Source of the DNA: Diplonema japonicum
Lineage: Eukaryota > Euglenozoa > Diplonemea > Diplonemida > Diplonemidae
DNA: 64,000 nt
Assembly: GCA_964019335.1 (NCBI GenBank)
Contig: OZ025655.1
Coordinates: forward strand, 62,001-126,000
Reading direction: 5' to 3'
This document shows, piece by piece, positions 11,531 through 20,979 of the stretch. The notes beneath the pieces are model-generated. The model made no database searches. It was not told where the DNA came from and was given only the letters and a program-made list of their open reading frames with translations. Numbering within the stretch: the first letter of the stretch is position 1; each line of letters starts with the position of its first letter. Position numbers and translations under genes: made by a program.

Positions 11531-13412
11531 CTACCCCTTCTTCTTCCATGTTGTCATGAAGATACTTGAAGCAGCAGCATTGCTCCACAAACCATCTTTG
11601 GCATTATCGCTCGAAAGGGCCTTGTCACAAGAACCGCAGCGTGTGGCCGAGGGAGGCGAAGTCTTGCCGCACTCGCACGTCAAGTAGCCACGCTCGTGTA
11701 GCGGGATTTCATCTTCTTCCTCTGGGAGGATGTCGGCAGCTACCCACATCCCGTAGCACTCCTTTGAGTAGTTCTGCTTCTTTCTACAGGAGGGAAGCTT
11801 TGGATACACCTTATAGAGAATAGCAGCGAGAACAATAACAGAAGCAAGGACAATCAGGACGATCCACACCGTGAAGTGCTTGTCCCACAGTGCCTCGTCG
11901 TCATCGTACTTGACGCAAGCAGTCCACTCTACGTTTGCAGTCGTGTCGTTGCTGTTGAAAGGGCACCCTCCCAGCCAGTACGTTCCCTCTGTCTTCTGGG
12001 TCCCTTGCTGAGGTTGCAACACTGCACAACAAGAACTGTCTCCCGAGCACACCTCAAATGCTGCGTCGTGGTGCAGCTCGCAGTGGTCTTCGTTGAAGGA
12101 GTTCTCACACATATAGCGCTCAACGTGGGCCACCTTCGTTGTGAAGTTATAACCTGGCTCACACCCAGCCACGTCAAGTGGCACATCTGTTATGGTGGTG
12201 ACTTGTTGTAGACATACCCTCCTTCCTGCATGTTGCAGCTTCCTGATCGATGTACGTCCCGTTGCATCCCCCTAACAGAAGTTTTGTCTCTGTTACGTTG
12301 GTCTGCACTACAACGCAACAAGTGCGCAGTGAAGCGCACGTATCATATGCCCACGCAGCGTCGAGAAGGCACTGCGGACCGTTTGTATGTCCAGGACAAG
12401 AGTAGTTTTCTACACCACTATGGTAGTAGTGCTTCACGAGCTGTGTTGCGTTATTGCAGCGTGTAGCATACCTTGAAGCCCTGAGGGCAAGTGCCGTCTA
12501 GCGGCAAAAGTGGTAGTGGCTGAAAAGTAGGAGGGCCCTGCGTAGGAGGACTTATAGTGCTAGGGGGAAGTGTGGGAACAGCAGTGAGAGGTGCTTCCGT
12601 AGGGGGGAACGGTGTTGGCTCGGCAGTAGGCATGTTTGTCGGCTGTGCAGTGGGCTCTGCCGTGGGTGGCGCCTTTGTTGGAATAGCAGTGGGTGGGGCC
12701 GGTGTTGGCTCAGCTGTGGGTGGCGCAGTAGGCATTGCTGTTGGTTCAGCAGTAGGCTCCGCTGTGGGCTCAGCTGTAGGCTGAGCTGTAGGAGGGGATA
12801 GAGTTGGCTCGGCCGTGGGAGGAGCAGTGGGGGGAGCAGCAGTTGGCTCAGCTGTTGGCTGGGCCGTTGGTTCGGCCGTGGGCTCAGCTGTGGGCTCCGC
12901 AGTAGGTTCCGCAGTCGGCTCAGCAGTTGGGGGAACATCAGTCGGAGGAGCAGGCGTTTCTGTTCAAATACCGAGGGATGTATGTCATACCATTGTAACA
13001 GCACAAGCTATTTTCCCACCCGTTCGGGCACTCAATGGTGTCTGCGTTCGGCATCTCAGTCGTTCCCCTGGGTGGATATACGTCAAGCTGCAAGCACATA
13101 CGCAGTACACTGGTTTGTGTCATTGAGGTCAGCGCACGTTGGTATCCGGCATTGACCACACGCGGGGCATGCATCGTATACACATATCTTCTCGGCATAG
13201 TGCTCCGGGTCGCAGATCATGGAAGGCGTCTTGTCTGCAGGGTCGCAACATTGCACCCTTGTGTTGTTGACAAAGCACATCATCGGATTCTGACTTATCC
13301 TACCACAGCCACCATCCTCAAAACCCCTCCAAGGGGGTTGGACAAAGCAGGGGGGCAGTGCGCATGTCACTACCGTGACGAAGCATATTACTGCAAATAG
13401 CAGCTTGCCCAT
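11531..13412 (-). CDS. type I surface protein, Cys-rich with PT repeats and zinc-ribbon tail
   Basis: Five exons: 13412-13102, 13067-12991, 12959-12472, 12440-12218, 12186-11531; introns of 34, 31, 31 and 31 bases; 584 residues. The start was chosen at the Met that opens a signal peptide (GKLLFAVICFVTVVTC). Outside the cell there are Cys-rich segments with paired CC motifs and N-glycosylation sites, split by a Pro-Thr linker (PTAEPT repeats, about 130-275). One membrane helix lies near residues 470-492. The cytoplasmic tail has CECGKTSPPSATRCGSCDK, a zinc-ribbon-like four-Cys motif. The repeat spacer suggests a stalk that holds two Cys-rich heads away from the membrane. Function unknown; adhesion or sensing is a guess. 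Confidence 0.75.
12523..12953 (-). repeat. PTA[E/P/x] repeat tract inside the surface protein gene
   Basis: DNA encoding tandem PTAEPT, PTAQPT and PPTAxPT units with a six- to nine-base-per-unit pattern. It makes a Pro-Thr stalk, a likely site of O-glycosylation. Unit wording varies, so the copies have diverged at codon level. Confidence 0.75.
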
Positions 13413-13459
13413 CCCTTTCCTGTTGTGTTTAAATATCTGAAGCAAATAAGCGGATGTCA

Positions 13460-14860
13460 CTACGCGACCAACCTTTCCTTTCTTGGTATCTCAAACCTGC
13501 ATGTCGGGCATTTATTGCTTTTCGCCAGCCATTCGATGACGCACTGTGTTGATTCTTAATGATAACAAGGATACCTGGTGGTGGAAGATGTGCTTGCACA
13601 CAATGCGGAGAGTCGGATCACCCGCACTGAGGTTATCAAGGCAGATGATACACTCCTCAGCTGCGACACCCTCGGGTGGCCCTGTGTAACGCTGGGGCTG
13701 ATAAGATGCGAGCTGTGCCTTGCCTAGTCCCGTGCACACAGCCATGGTACCGAGGTCGAGGAGATTCTCGTAGCTGAAGTCCGAGAGTTCCCATTCACCC
13801 GCTTCGTTGCGTGTGGCAGCTTGCTGAGCGCGCGCAGCCGGGCGCGGCACCTCGTTGTAAGTCGTCGCGAACGGCGTTGTGCTCAGCAGCCCTCCCTGCC
13901 TCCTCCTTGCTGGCGTTGCATTCGTGCGTGACGAAGTAATACCAGCAGGGCTTGATGCAGAGCGAGAGGCCGGTCTGCTTACAGGTGCGGGTGTCGCAGG
14001 AACCGGTGTAGGTACAGGCGTACTTGTAGATGTTCGGGGCTGTGTAGAGGGTAAAGCCTCACGCGACACAGAGCTGCTAGCAGGAGTTATGATAGCCGGC
14101 TCAGACTGCCTTTCAGGCAAGGAGGGTAGTAGGTGTTGCTGCTCTTCTTCTTCCTCCGCTATCTGGGCGGCCATAAGTTCATCAACCCGAGCTGACACGT
14201 AAACAGGGGGTGTGGGAGCGGGCGAGGGCTGCACTTCAAGAGCCGTATGCAACGACCTCGTAGGTGTGGCAGCAGGAGAGGGGGTGGGAGCAGGAGAAGA
14301 TCCAGGAGGGGTGGGGGGCACGGGGGTCCGGGTGAGTTCCTCTCGGGTGTGGCGCTTGCCCGTTTCTGGGCAAAATCTAGAATGCGGAGCTGAGCAGTCT
14401 GTAGGAGGTGAAAGCATTGTGTGTGCATACCGGGGCAGGCCTGAGCAGGTGTTGGAGTGGAAGGATGCGGAGAGGGTCGTACGCGCCTTCTGGCGCTCTG
14501 ATTCTTGGCGCCTTTCCGCAGCTCTCCCTCCAGTGTATCTCTCTTACGCTCTTTAGGTGCCCTCAATGGTGTTGCTGTAGTTGAACTCCTCCGTAAGGCG
14601 TGCTGAGAAGGCCCCGAGCCAGGGATACGGGTATCTTCTGGCAAAGGGAAAGTCATTATGAAACCGGAGTTCATGTTCATCTCACGAAGCGCTTCGATAG
14701 CCTTTTCGTGCTCAGTGAGCTCCTTCTTCGGGGGCGGTGCATGCCCAGGAAATGCCCTTCCGGAAAAAGTAGGTACCGCGTTCTTCCAATCAAGATTGGG
14801 GTTCTCAAAGTCATACCCATGCTGTGTGGCATGCGACATGTTCCTGTGGTGACTTGACAT
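13460..14860 (-). CDS. RING-H2 E3 ubiquitin ligase candidate
   Basis: Three exons: 14860-14431, 14398-13575, 13543-13460; introns of 32 and 31 bases; 445 residues. The C-terminus is a RING-H2 finger: ECIICLDNL, then CKHIFHHQC, then KCPTC, with the second intron splitting the HHQ/C junction. Family knowledge: such fingers recruit E2~ubiquitin. Near residue 143 is a small zinc-like motif, CPDC...RFCPETGKRH. A related motif (CNAC...RFCSATGEPH) occurs in the UBL protein at 29533-32589. The middle is Pro/Ser/Thr-rich and probably disordered. The start is the first ATG downstream of the SNAP stop, only 50 bases away, with a TTTTTCAG acceptor-like signal between them. An open frame runs upstream through that acceptor, so extra N-terminal sequence cannot be excluded. 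Confidence 0.78.
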
Positions 14861-14910
14861 CAAGGCAAGAGGATACAGCTGTACAACATCCTGAAAAAGA
14901 TGCTAGCTAT

Positions 14911-16184
14911 TCACCTGACGTGAACCTTGTCAACGGAGTCAAGAACCTCGACAAGGTTCTTCTCGATCTTCTGGAGCATATAATCCCTCCAGTACTCATC
15001 CTCCCTGCATGACCTGTACACAGACAGCGCCTTGTCAAAGGCTGCCATGTCCTGCTTTGTGATAGACCACAGTAGCGAACGTATGAGTTCATACTCCTTC
15101 CCCGACTGGAACTGTGGCTCAGTATCGCTGTAGTGGTCGAATGCAGCCTGGGACTTCTCAATCCCTGGCAGCCTGTTGTCCACTGTGATGTCTACAAGGA
15201 AGCACAGCATGGCCCTGAAGAGCCCATCTGCTTTTATCTTGTCACCGGTCAGCGTCCTGTTTAGCAGTTCGTACATTGCGATTGCCTCGTGGTATCTACC
15301 CAAAAGTGCATTATACCCACCAACCTTGCTCAGGCACACATTCCTTTCCGTGAGGTACTGGTCACCCTTCATGCTGTAGAACTCCCCTGCCTCTTGGTAG
15401 TGCAGCAACACGTTCTCTAAGTCGCTCTCGTCTCGGCTCTCCTTCCACATCTCTTCGAAGATCTGTGCCACCTTCCTCTCATACTTTGCGACCTTGCAGA
15501 ACCTCTTGTGGGAAGCATGAATCTCAATTACCTTTTGCAAGCAAGTAACACTGTCCAAAAGGGACACAGCTTCGTAGCACTCAGCAGCCTTAACAAGGTC
15601 AGTTGCTGTTTCGATGTCTGAACCTAGCTTCGAAACACATGCCGAAGCTAAGCAATAGCACTCCCCAGCACGCCGATCTGTATTGTTCTGCGCCGTGCTG
15701 TAATACATACGCTCACCACCCCTCATGAAGTGGGACGCTGCCTCCAGATAATACTCATGTGACTCGTCCCATTGGTTGATGATGCCACTCCCACCCGTTT
15801 CCTGGAGCAGACGCTTGGCACGATGCATGCATTTCTCCCCTTTTTCTACATGGAGATTGTTGTCCTCAGGTCTGTACTCTCCGTAAACGGCATCTATCCC
15901 TGAGCGCAGCACATTCAGTCCGATCCAGGGTTTCTCTTTCCTCTGTGCTGCTGAGAAGAGCTCCTGTCATGTATTCCTCATGATATCGAACAGCATACCT
16001 CAAGCCCCTCCAGTCTCATGACATCACCCATGCTCTCGATCCCCGGTCTTGCTGTGTCTGACGTTCCAGCGTCGCTAATCTGTGGTACGAAGAATAAATT
16101 GAATGAAAACCACGGGATACATACCTTGTCAGCGCTGCGCAAGAGGTGTATCCCTCCATAAGTCCTTAAGTCAATTGGCGACAT
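14911..16184 (-). CDS. alpha-SNAP-like NSF attachment protein
   Basis: Three exons: 16184-16125, 16079-15999, 15963-14911; introns of 45 and 35 bases; 397 residues. The C-terminal 300 residues are TPR-like helical hairpins of the SNAP family (segments such as NALLGRYHEAIAMYELL and KAAECYEAVSLLDSVTCL). Family knowledge: SNAPs couple assembled SNARE bundles to the NSF ATPase for disassembly after membrane fusion. The N-terminus is about 60-90 residues longer than in animal alpha-SNAP. The 45-base first intron keeps the frame open, so the extension can be read either way. The stop is placed after DSVDKVHVR; a non-standard GTTCAC donor there could join the RING gene, which I consider unlikely. 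Confidence 0.82.
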
Positions 16185-16248
16185 GTGTAAGCTGGATAGT
16201 AAGATAAATTGTGCTCAGCATGGGTCGGGAAACTCACAAAAACGTTGC

Positions 16249-17050
16249 CTACAGATACACATAGCCCTGTATCCCTTCGTTGGTGTAACCGCTCTCCAAA
16301 AGTGCTGTAATGTCGTCTTGAGCCACCGCAACAGCGGAGTCCTGTGGTGGGATGCACCGTGCGGCAGCAGATAGATACCTTTCGGTTAGCATTCCAGAAG
16401 CTTGTGAGCGGGTGAGTGCCCTCTCTTGGGGCGGAATAAATATAACCCTCCAAACGCACTGTGTGTCTTGTTGGAGAAACATACATCATACCCTTTGCGT
16501 ATTTGTTTTTAGTAGCATGCTCCGCGTTCTTCTCCGAGACCAGCTTCGTGTCCATGTACTCTCCGTGCCACATGCGGAAGAGGGGCTCTGTTCCTGGTAC
16601 CTGATAGACCTCGATACTGCCTAAGCTCCCCACGTAGCAGTACTGGTGTTTCGTGTCGCCTAATGTTAACAACATATCTTGCTCCCCTGCAGGCGTTGCC
16701 ACTACAGCGTGGTCCAGTCTACCCTCTGACAAATACGACTTCAAGAGCACAACACCCTTGCTACAGGGGTCTGCAGGCAACACCCACCCCTCGGGCTTCC
16801 CTGTGAAATTGCAATCCCACACTTGTTCTACCGGTATGCACCCCTTTTGCTTCTTCTGGTACATGTACCCCACAAGCACCTTCCTCGTTACTGTAACGTC
16901 GTCTAATAATCGCTGGTACCCGTAGAGCGGGAACTCTGACCCCTCATAGTAGATCTCGTACAGTGGCACTGAACCCAACTCATGCTTCGGCAAAACCGTG
17001 CACTGTCCGCCACCCCCATTCTGCGTCAGCGTCACCACCTTCCCCGACAT
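16249..17050 (-). CDS. conserved-looking protein of unknown function
   Basis: Two exons: 17050-16485 and 16447-16249; one 37-base intron with donor GTATGTTT; 254 residues. The splice was chosen because it joins KGMM to VIFIPPQERALT and gives a sensible C-terminus rich in Ala and Leu; other possible acceptors give poor frames. The protein has many Tyr and Gly, several Cys, and no signal peptide or membrane helix. The first half looks like beta-rich sequence. No family recognised. It lies between alpha-SNAP and the Sep15-like gene with gaps of 64 and 52 bases. Confidence 0.65.
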
Positions 17051-17102
17051 CTTTCCTTGGTAATAGTAAAACGAGGCAAATAACAAGCGACTGAAACCCG
17101 AC

Positions 17103-17886
17103 TTAGATCTCCGTGTTACTCATCTGTTCACCCCTCAGAACATCCTTGCACAGTGCCTGTGGTGGGCTATATGGTGCTCGCAGCGCATACCTCACATGTC
17201 AGCACAAGGCTTCGATCGCCACACTCAACAGGCAGCTGCAGGCCCTCTTTGCATTCGCAGTTGCCAGCGTTCTTATGTCCCACAGGTTGCCTGTTCGTTG
17301 GATGTAATGTTTGAATTAAGAACATACGTGCAGCTCTTATCAGCACCAATGACCCTCTGTTCCTTAGGGTTGCACTCGTCGGTGGCCCTGAAAGCAGTGC
17401 AGTGCTCTGTTTCTGAGAAGATCTTCGGGACGTATGGCGCGCTCGGCGTCTTACGTGTGATGCTCTTGCTCTCCAACAGCTTCTCGATACCCTGTAAAGT
17501 GTGACAAACGATGCGGCTGAGTCATACGCGCTCGTTGAGGGGCTCTAAGGATTCACGCCCTAGCTCCTGCCCATAGATGTTCAGCCACAAAATCTCAGGC
17601 GGTGCACCCTGAATGTACTTCAAAGAGCACGCTGGGAACTGGCGCAGGTACGTGTCAATGAAGTTGCGCACCTGAAAAGTGTAAAAGCACCTCTTCACCA
17701 TACCCTCGGAAGATAGTTCAAACGGCATCCCTGGCAAGTCTCGATCCGGGCTCCCACTATTTTAGTGTCCTCCTCTGTCGCCACTGCATCTTCTGCATCC
17801 TCCTCTTTTGCACCACCACCAAATATCGACCATCCCACGCAAAGCGTGTATTGCAGCATCACCAGCAGGAGCAGTACCTTATTCAT
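17103..17886 (-). CDS. Sep15/SELENOM-family ER thioredoxin-like protein (Cys form)
   Basis: Five exons: 17886-17704, 17671-17528, 17491-17328, 17290-17191, 17156-17103; introns of 32, 36, 37 and 34 bases; 214 residues. A signal peptide (NKVLLLLVMLQYTLCVG) is followed by the family core: ARIETCQGCRLNYLPRV, then SLKYIQGAPPEI. Family knowledge: Sep15 and SELENOM are ER-resident thioredoxin folds linked to glycoprotein folding, usually with selenocysteine in CxU or CxxU. Here the site is CQGC, so it is a cysteine homologue and needs no selenium machinery. A Cys-rich C-terminal extension of about 100 residues (ten or so Cys) is not in the known relatives. The last exon is the least sure; without it the protein ends CEVCAASTI. 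Confidence 0.85.
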
Positions 17887-17967
17887 TCTCACGCCTTTAC
17901 CCGTTACCTGCTTGTGCTTGAAGAATCGGATACATTCAATGAGTCTTTCGATGGTTAATGTTAAATA

Positions 17968-18975
17968 CTAAAATGTGAAACAGCGCGTGGTGGGCCGGAC
18001 CAGCTTGAAGGACACATCATATGTGATGTCATTTGCAACGGGGAATCTGTACTTTCTGGGCGTGTGCTTCTCGAAGTGAATAGGGCCTTTTGTGGTCCTC
18101 TCGACCATGGTGTAACGCACCTTAAGGGGCATCCTTGCTTTGCTGTCGCGGCGCTTGCGAATGAAGTCCCTGGAAAGGGTGCTCTCATTTGCTCGGCTTG
18201 TTGTCCGCTCAAAATTGGGTGTTTTCACATGGCGCCCGTTCGCGCCTGCTCCGGAGCACTGTGAGTATGTCACGTCGAGTGTGGTGTCGACCTTCCTGTC
18301 GACGTGGCCCTTGCCTCGTGTGCTGTACCTCCAGCCTCGTGCTGATGTCCGCTCGATGTCCACTGCACCATGCATGGTTGCCCGCTTTGTTGTAGCTCCG
18401 TAGTTCACATCGTAAAACATATCACTGTCGTGGCTGGTAAGACGCGAAGTACGTGCGGTCTGCGCCCCCATGTCGAAGCCTGAGACATGTCGCGACACAG
18501 CCATCCCGTCGTACCAAGGCAGGTCCAAGGGACGTACGCCGCCGGGGCGCTTGTCTCGAGAGAGGTTGCTGTCCATAGAAGTGGTACCTTTTATGTTCTC
18601 CCAGGCCTTGTCTGTACAGTGTGAGAATGAGCAGTGCGACTCACGGATGTTGTGGCCACGTGCGGTCGTCTTCATCATGCTGAAACCCGGCACCCTGCGC
18701 GAAGTCTGCGCGTCGCAGATGTTATAGTGTGGTGCATCCTGTGTGCTGCAGCAGCCAGCCATCACCCGTTCACGTCTCCCCCTCGACACTTTCTTTGAAA
18801 AATCATGACCAGGCTTCTCACTGCTCATTGTCGAAGACCCTGCGACCCATCCCCCCCCAGGTGGGTGCGCTGTACCCGGCCTCTGGGGTGTCGTGGGTCT
18901 GGTCTTCTGCTCTACAATGTACAGCCTCTTGAACCTGAGGAATGGTGACTCCTTCACAGCGCCGCCCTCGCCCAT
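17968..18975 (-). CDS. repeat protein with recurring R-T-[TS]-x-R motifs
   Basis: Single exon, 335 residues, starting at the ATG of GEGGAVKESPFLRF. It is basic, rich in Arg, Thr and Tyr/Phe, with no membrane segment. A degenerate motif returns about every 30 residues: MMKTTARGHN, YGATTKRATM, DIERTSARGW, NFERTTSRAN, MVERTTKGPI, FEKHTPRKY, LVRPTTRCF. Such periodic short motifs occur in microtubule-binding axonemal proteins, but I have no direct match, so that role is only a suggestion. Spacing to the neighbours is 81 and 141 bases. Confidence 0.65.
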   Translation of the reverse strand: MGEGGAVKESPFLRFKRLYIVEQKTRPTTPQRPGTAHPPGGGWVAGSSTMSSEKPGHDFSKKVSRGRRERVMAGCCSTQDAPHYNICDAQTSRRVPGFSMMKTTARGHNIRESHCSFSHCTDKAWENIKGTTSMDSNLSRDKRPGGVRPLDLPWYDGMAVSRHVSGFDMGAQTARTSRLTSHDSDMFYDVNYGATTKRATMHGAVDIERTSARGWRYSTRGKGHVDRKVDTTLDVTYSQCSGAGANGRHVKTPNFERTTSRANESTLSRDFIRKRRDSKARMPLKVRYTMVERTTKGPIHFEKHTPRKYRFPVANDITYDVSFKLVRPTTRCFTF

Positions 18976-19116
18976 CGCCTCTATGTCATCTGTGTGCGCG
19001 TTATGCTGAAGAACCAGACGCAGGGAAATCAAAAACAAAGAAAAGAAAGGGAAAGACAGTCATAATATCTAATGCTGTACTTATGTACTACTGTTTTGAG
19101 AGATGTGAGAGGTCCC

Positions 19117-19771
19117 CTAAAAAGAGGAAGGGGTCGGAACTGCCTGCTCGATCATATTGTTGGTAGTGGTGGTGAGAGTGATGTCCGAGTAGGTGTCGTC
19201 GAGGGACAAGGAGGGGGAGGGGTATGGGGGAGGGTTGTGGGTGATCTGGCATTCGAAACAAGATCCCTTGCTGCTAATGTTGATAGGGATGCGAATGAGG
19301 CCGAGGAAGGCAGAACTGGACATGGGGCGGTTGGTACAGCTTCCTCCTTGCAGCATGACAGATGCCTCATGGTCTTGCTTCATGCGCCGTGTGCTTTTAA
19401 GCCCAGGTATAGTTCTTCGGTAGCATGAAGGAATGCTATGACGGTCCTGTGAAGCTTTATTAATAAACAAAAAGGCTGGTGCATACGATCTGCATACACC
19501 CACTTGCTGTCCTCGGGAGCCAAGGCGACATAGGCTCTCCCAACGTATCCCGAGGGGACTCCCTGTAGCTCCATGAGCTTTGCCGCCCTAGGTCATCTAG
19601 CACGTGATTATCCTCTTCACCCTCCTTTCCTTCCTCGTTCTGCTCCCTAGTACTGGGTTCCGCCGGTGTGACTCGTTCCGGCTTCTCAACTATTTTCGCT
19701 TTTTTCTTACTACGGCTGCTGCCTCCATACGGTGCATTTCGAGCTGTGGGGTGGCTGTTGCAGCTGCCCAT
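19117..19771 (-). CDS. small protein with N-myristoylation/palmitoylation-type start
   Basis: Two exons: 19771-19487 and 19446-19117; one 40-base intron; 204 residues. The N-terminus MGSCNSH fits Gly-2 myristoylation with a nearby Cys for palmitoylation, which would anchor it to a membrane. It continues with a Lys-rich and then a Glu-rich segment and a Ser/Thr-rich C-terminus. Another frame across the exon 1 end also looks coding-like, so exon 1 may have an alternative splice. No family recognised. Confidence 0.55.
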
Positions 19772-19843
19772 GTGCACTCTGTAGATAATCTGAAGACAGC
19801 GAGCCGAGTGCGTGAAAAGAAAAAAAAGAGGGGGAATATAAAA

Positions 19844-19880
<37 letters not shown>

Positions 19881-20979
19881 GTTTTCTTTCTTTTCCCTTA
19901 ACCTTTTCTTTTATACTTCACCTTTCTGATATCACTTCACGCACCCCCACCGGGAGGAGTGCCCCTTCTTGACGCTGAACCTCTCCGTTAAATATTTATC
20001 TTAAGGCTTCCCGCGAAGCAAAATGGTGCTTTCCGTGATAGATATTCCATTAGGTAGGCTCCCACTCGTGCTTCTTGGGTCACATGCCACCCATACTACA
20101 AGTGAAATATAACATCTTACAGCCTACACGATGGCCTCACCGTCCTCTCTGCTCCGCTAAAATAGGTGCCTCGAGAACACAGCAAAGCCATTGTCCTGTG
20201 GGAGCCTTTAAAAAGAGAACAAGGAATTCGGACAACCATCGCCCTCTTTTGGTTCTATTCTACAAAAAAGAAAACCAAAAAAGAAATATTGCTTCTATTC
20301 TCTCAGCAACTGGAAAAAAAAAAACCCTCAGTACTGCTTACCCTTATAAAAAATGAGAGAAAGGGGAAAAAAAAGGGGGAGGGAGAAGGAAGAAGACGAA
20401 AAGGGGAGGGAATGATTCTGTTTGTTCTCATTCACTATATTTTCCTTCTTCCTAAGATGTCTCTGCATTATCTTTTTCCATCCTTTTTGCCTTTATGAAA
20501 AAAAGCTTTTTTTTCCCAACCCGCTCCTGTGAGAAGGATGCCAACAAGATATAAAGGCAAGTAGTGTGTAGCAATCCCTCAACAGGGGAGAGCGAGAACG
20601 GGAAGTCCAGAATCTTTGACATTCAACCTCCGAGCAGCCAACTACGGCCGACGTGAGAAGAGGAGAATTTGGAAGAGAGGAAAATGACCCTTTGGACATA
20701 ACAGAACAGAGTGGCGGGGGACGTAGGCCGAGGCTGGACGATGGCCCTGCACAAGGCACGCCGCCAAGAAGGAATCTCCTTTCTATTCACCGCCGGAGAG
20801 AATGAAAAAAAAAGAGGGAAATGGGGATGATAGGGATACGCAGCACAAGGTATCAGTATTGATTAGTTGATATCGTAGTCCTTCAAAGTGTACCCAAGGT
20901 ATCGCGCCTCGAAGGGTCGTCTGCAGCCATGCGGCGCACTGACCAAAGATCAATCGGAAGGTGTTTGCAGCTTCAGGAC
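19772..20979. other. long intergenic region with poly-A tracts
   Basis: About 1.2 kb without a supported gene. It has an A run of about 32 at 19847-19878, several shorter ones and purine tracts near 20340-20410. The part 20510-20780 is richer in G and C than its surroundings and contains AATTTGG, which resembles an Sm-type site, but no known RNA fold is recognised. The 88-codon frame at 20493-20759 has no ATG start. The region may hold the 5' leader of the 19117-19771 gene, the 3' end of the next gene, and promoter elements. Confidence 0.5.
19847..19878. repeat. poly-A tract (plus strand)
   Basis: About 32 consecutive A, that is poly-T on the transcribed strand, just upstream of the 19117-19771 gene. 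The T-rich sense could act as a polypyrimidine signal. Confidence 0.75.

Noticed and set aside
20493-20759. 88-codon minus-strand frame
   Set aside because: No ATG start and no recognisable features; kept only as a GC-rich patch.
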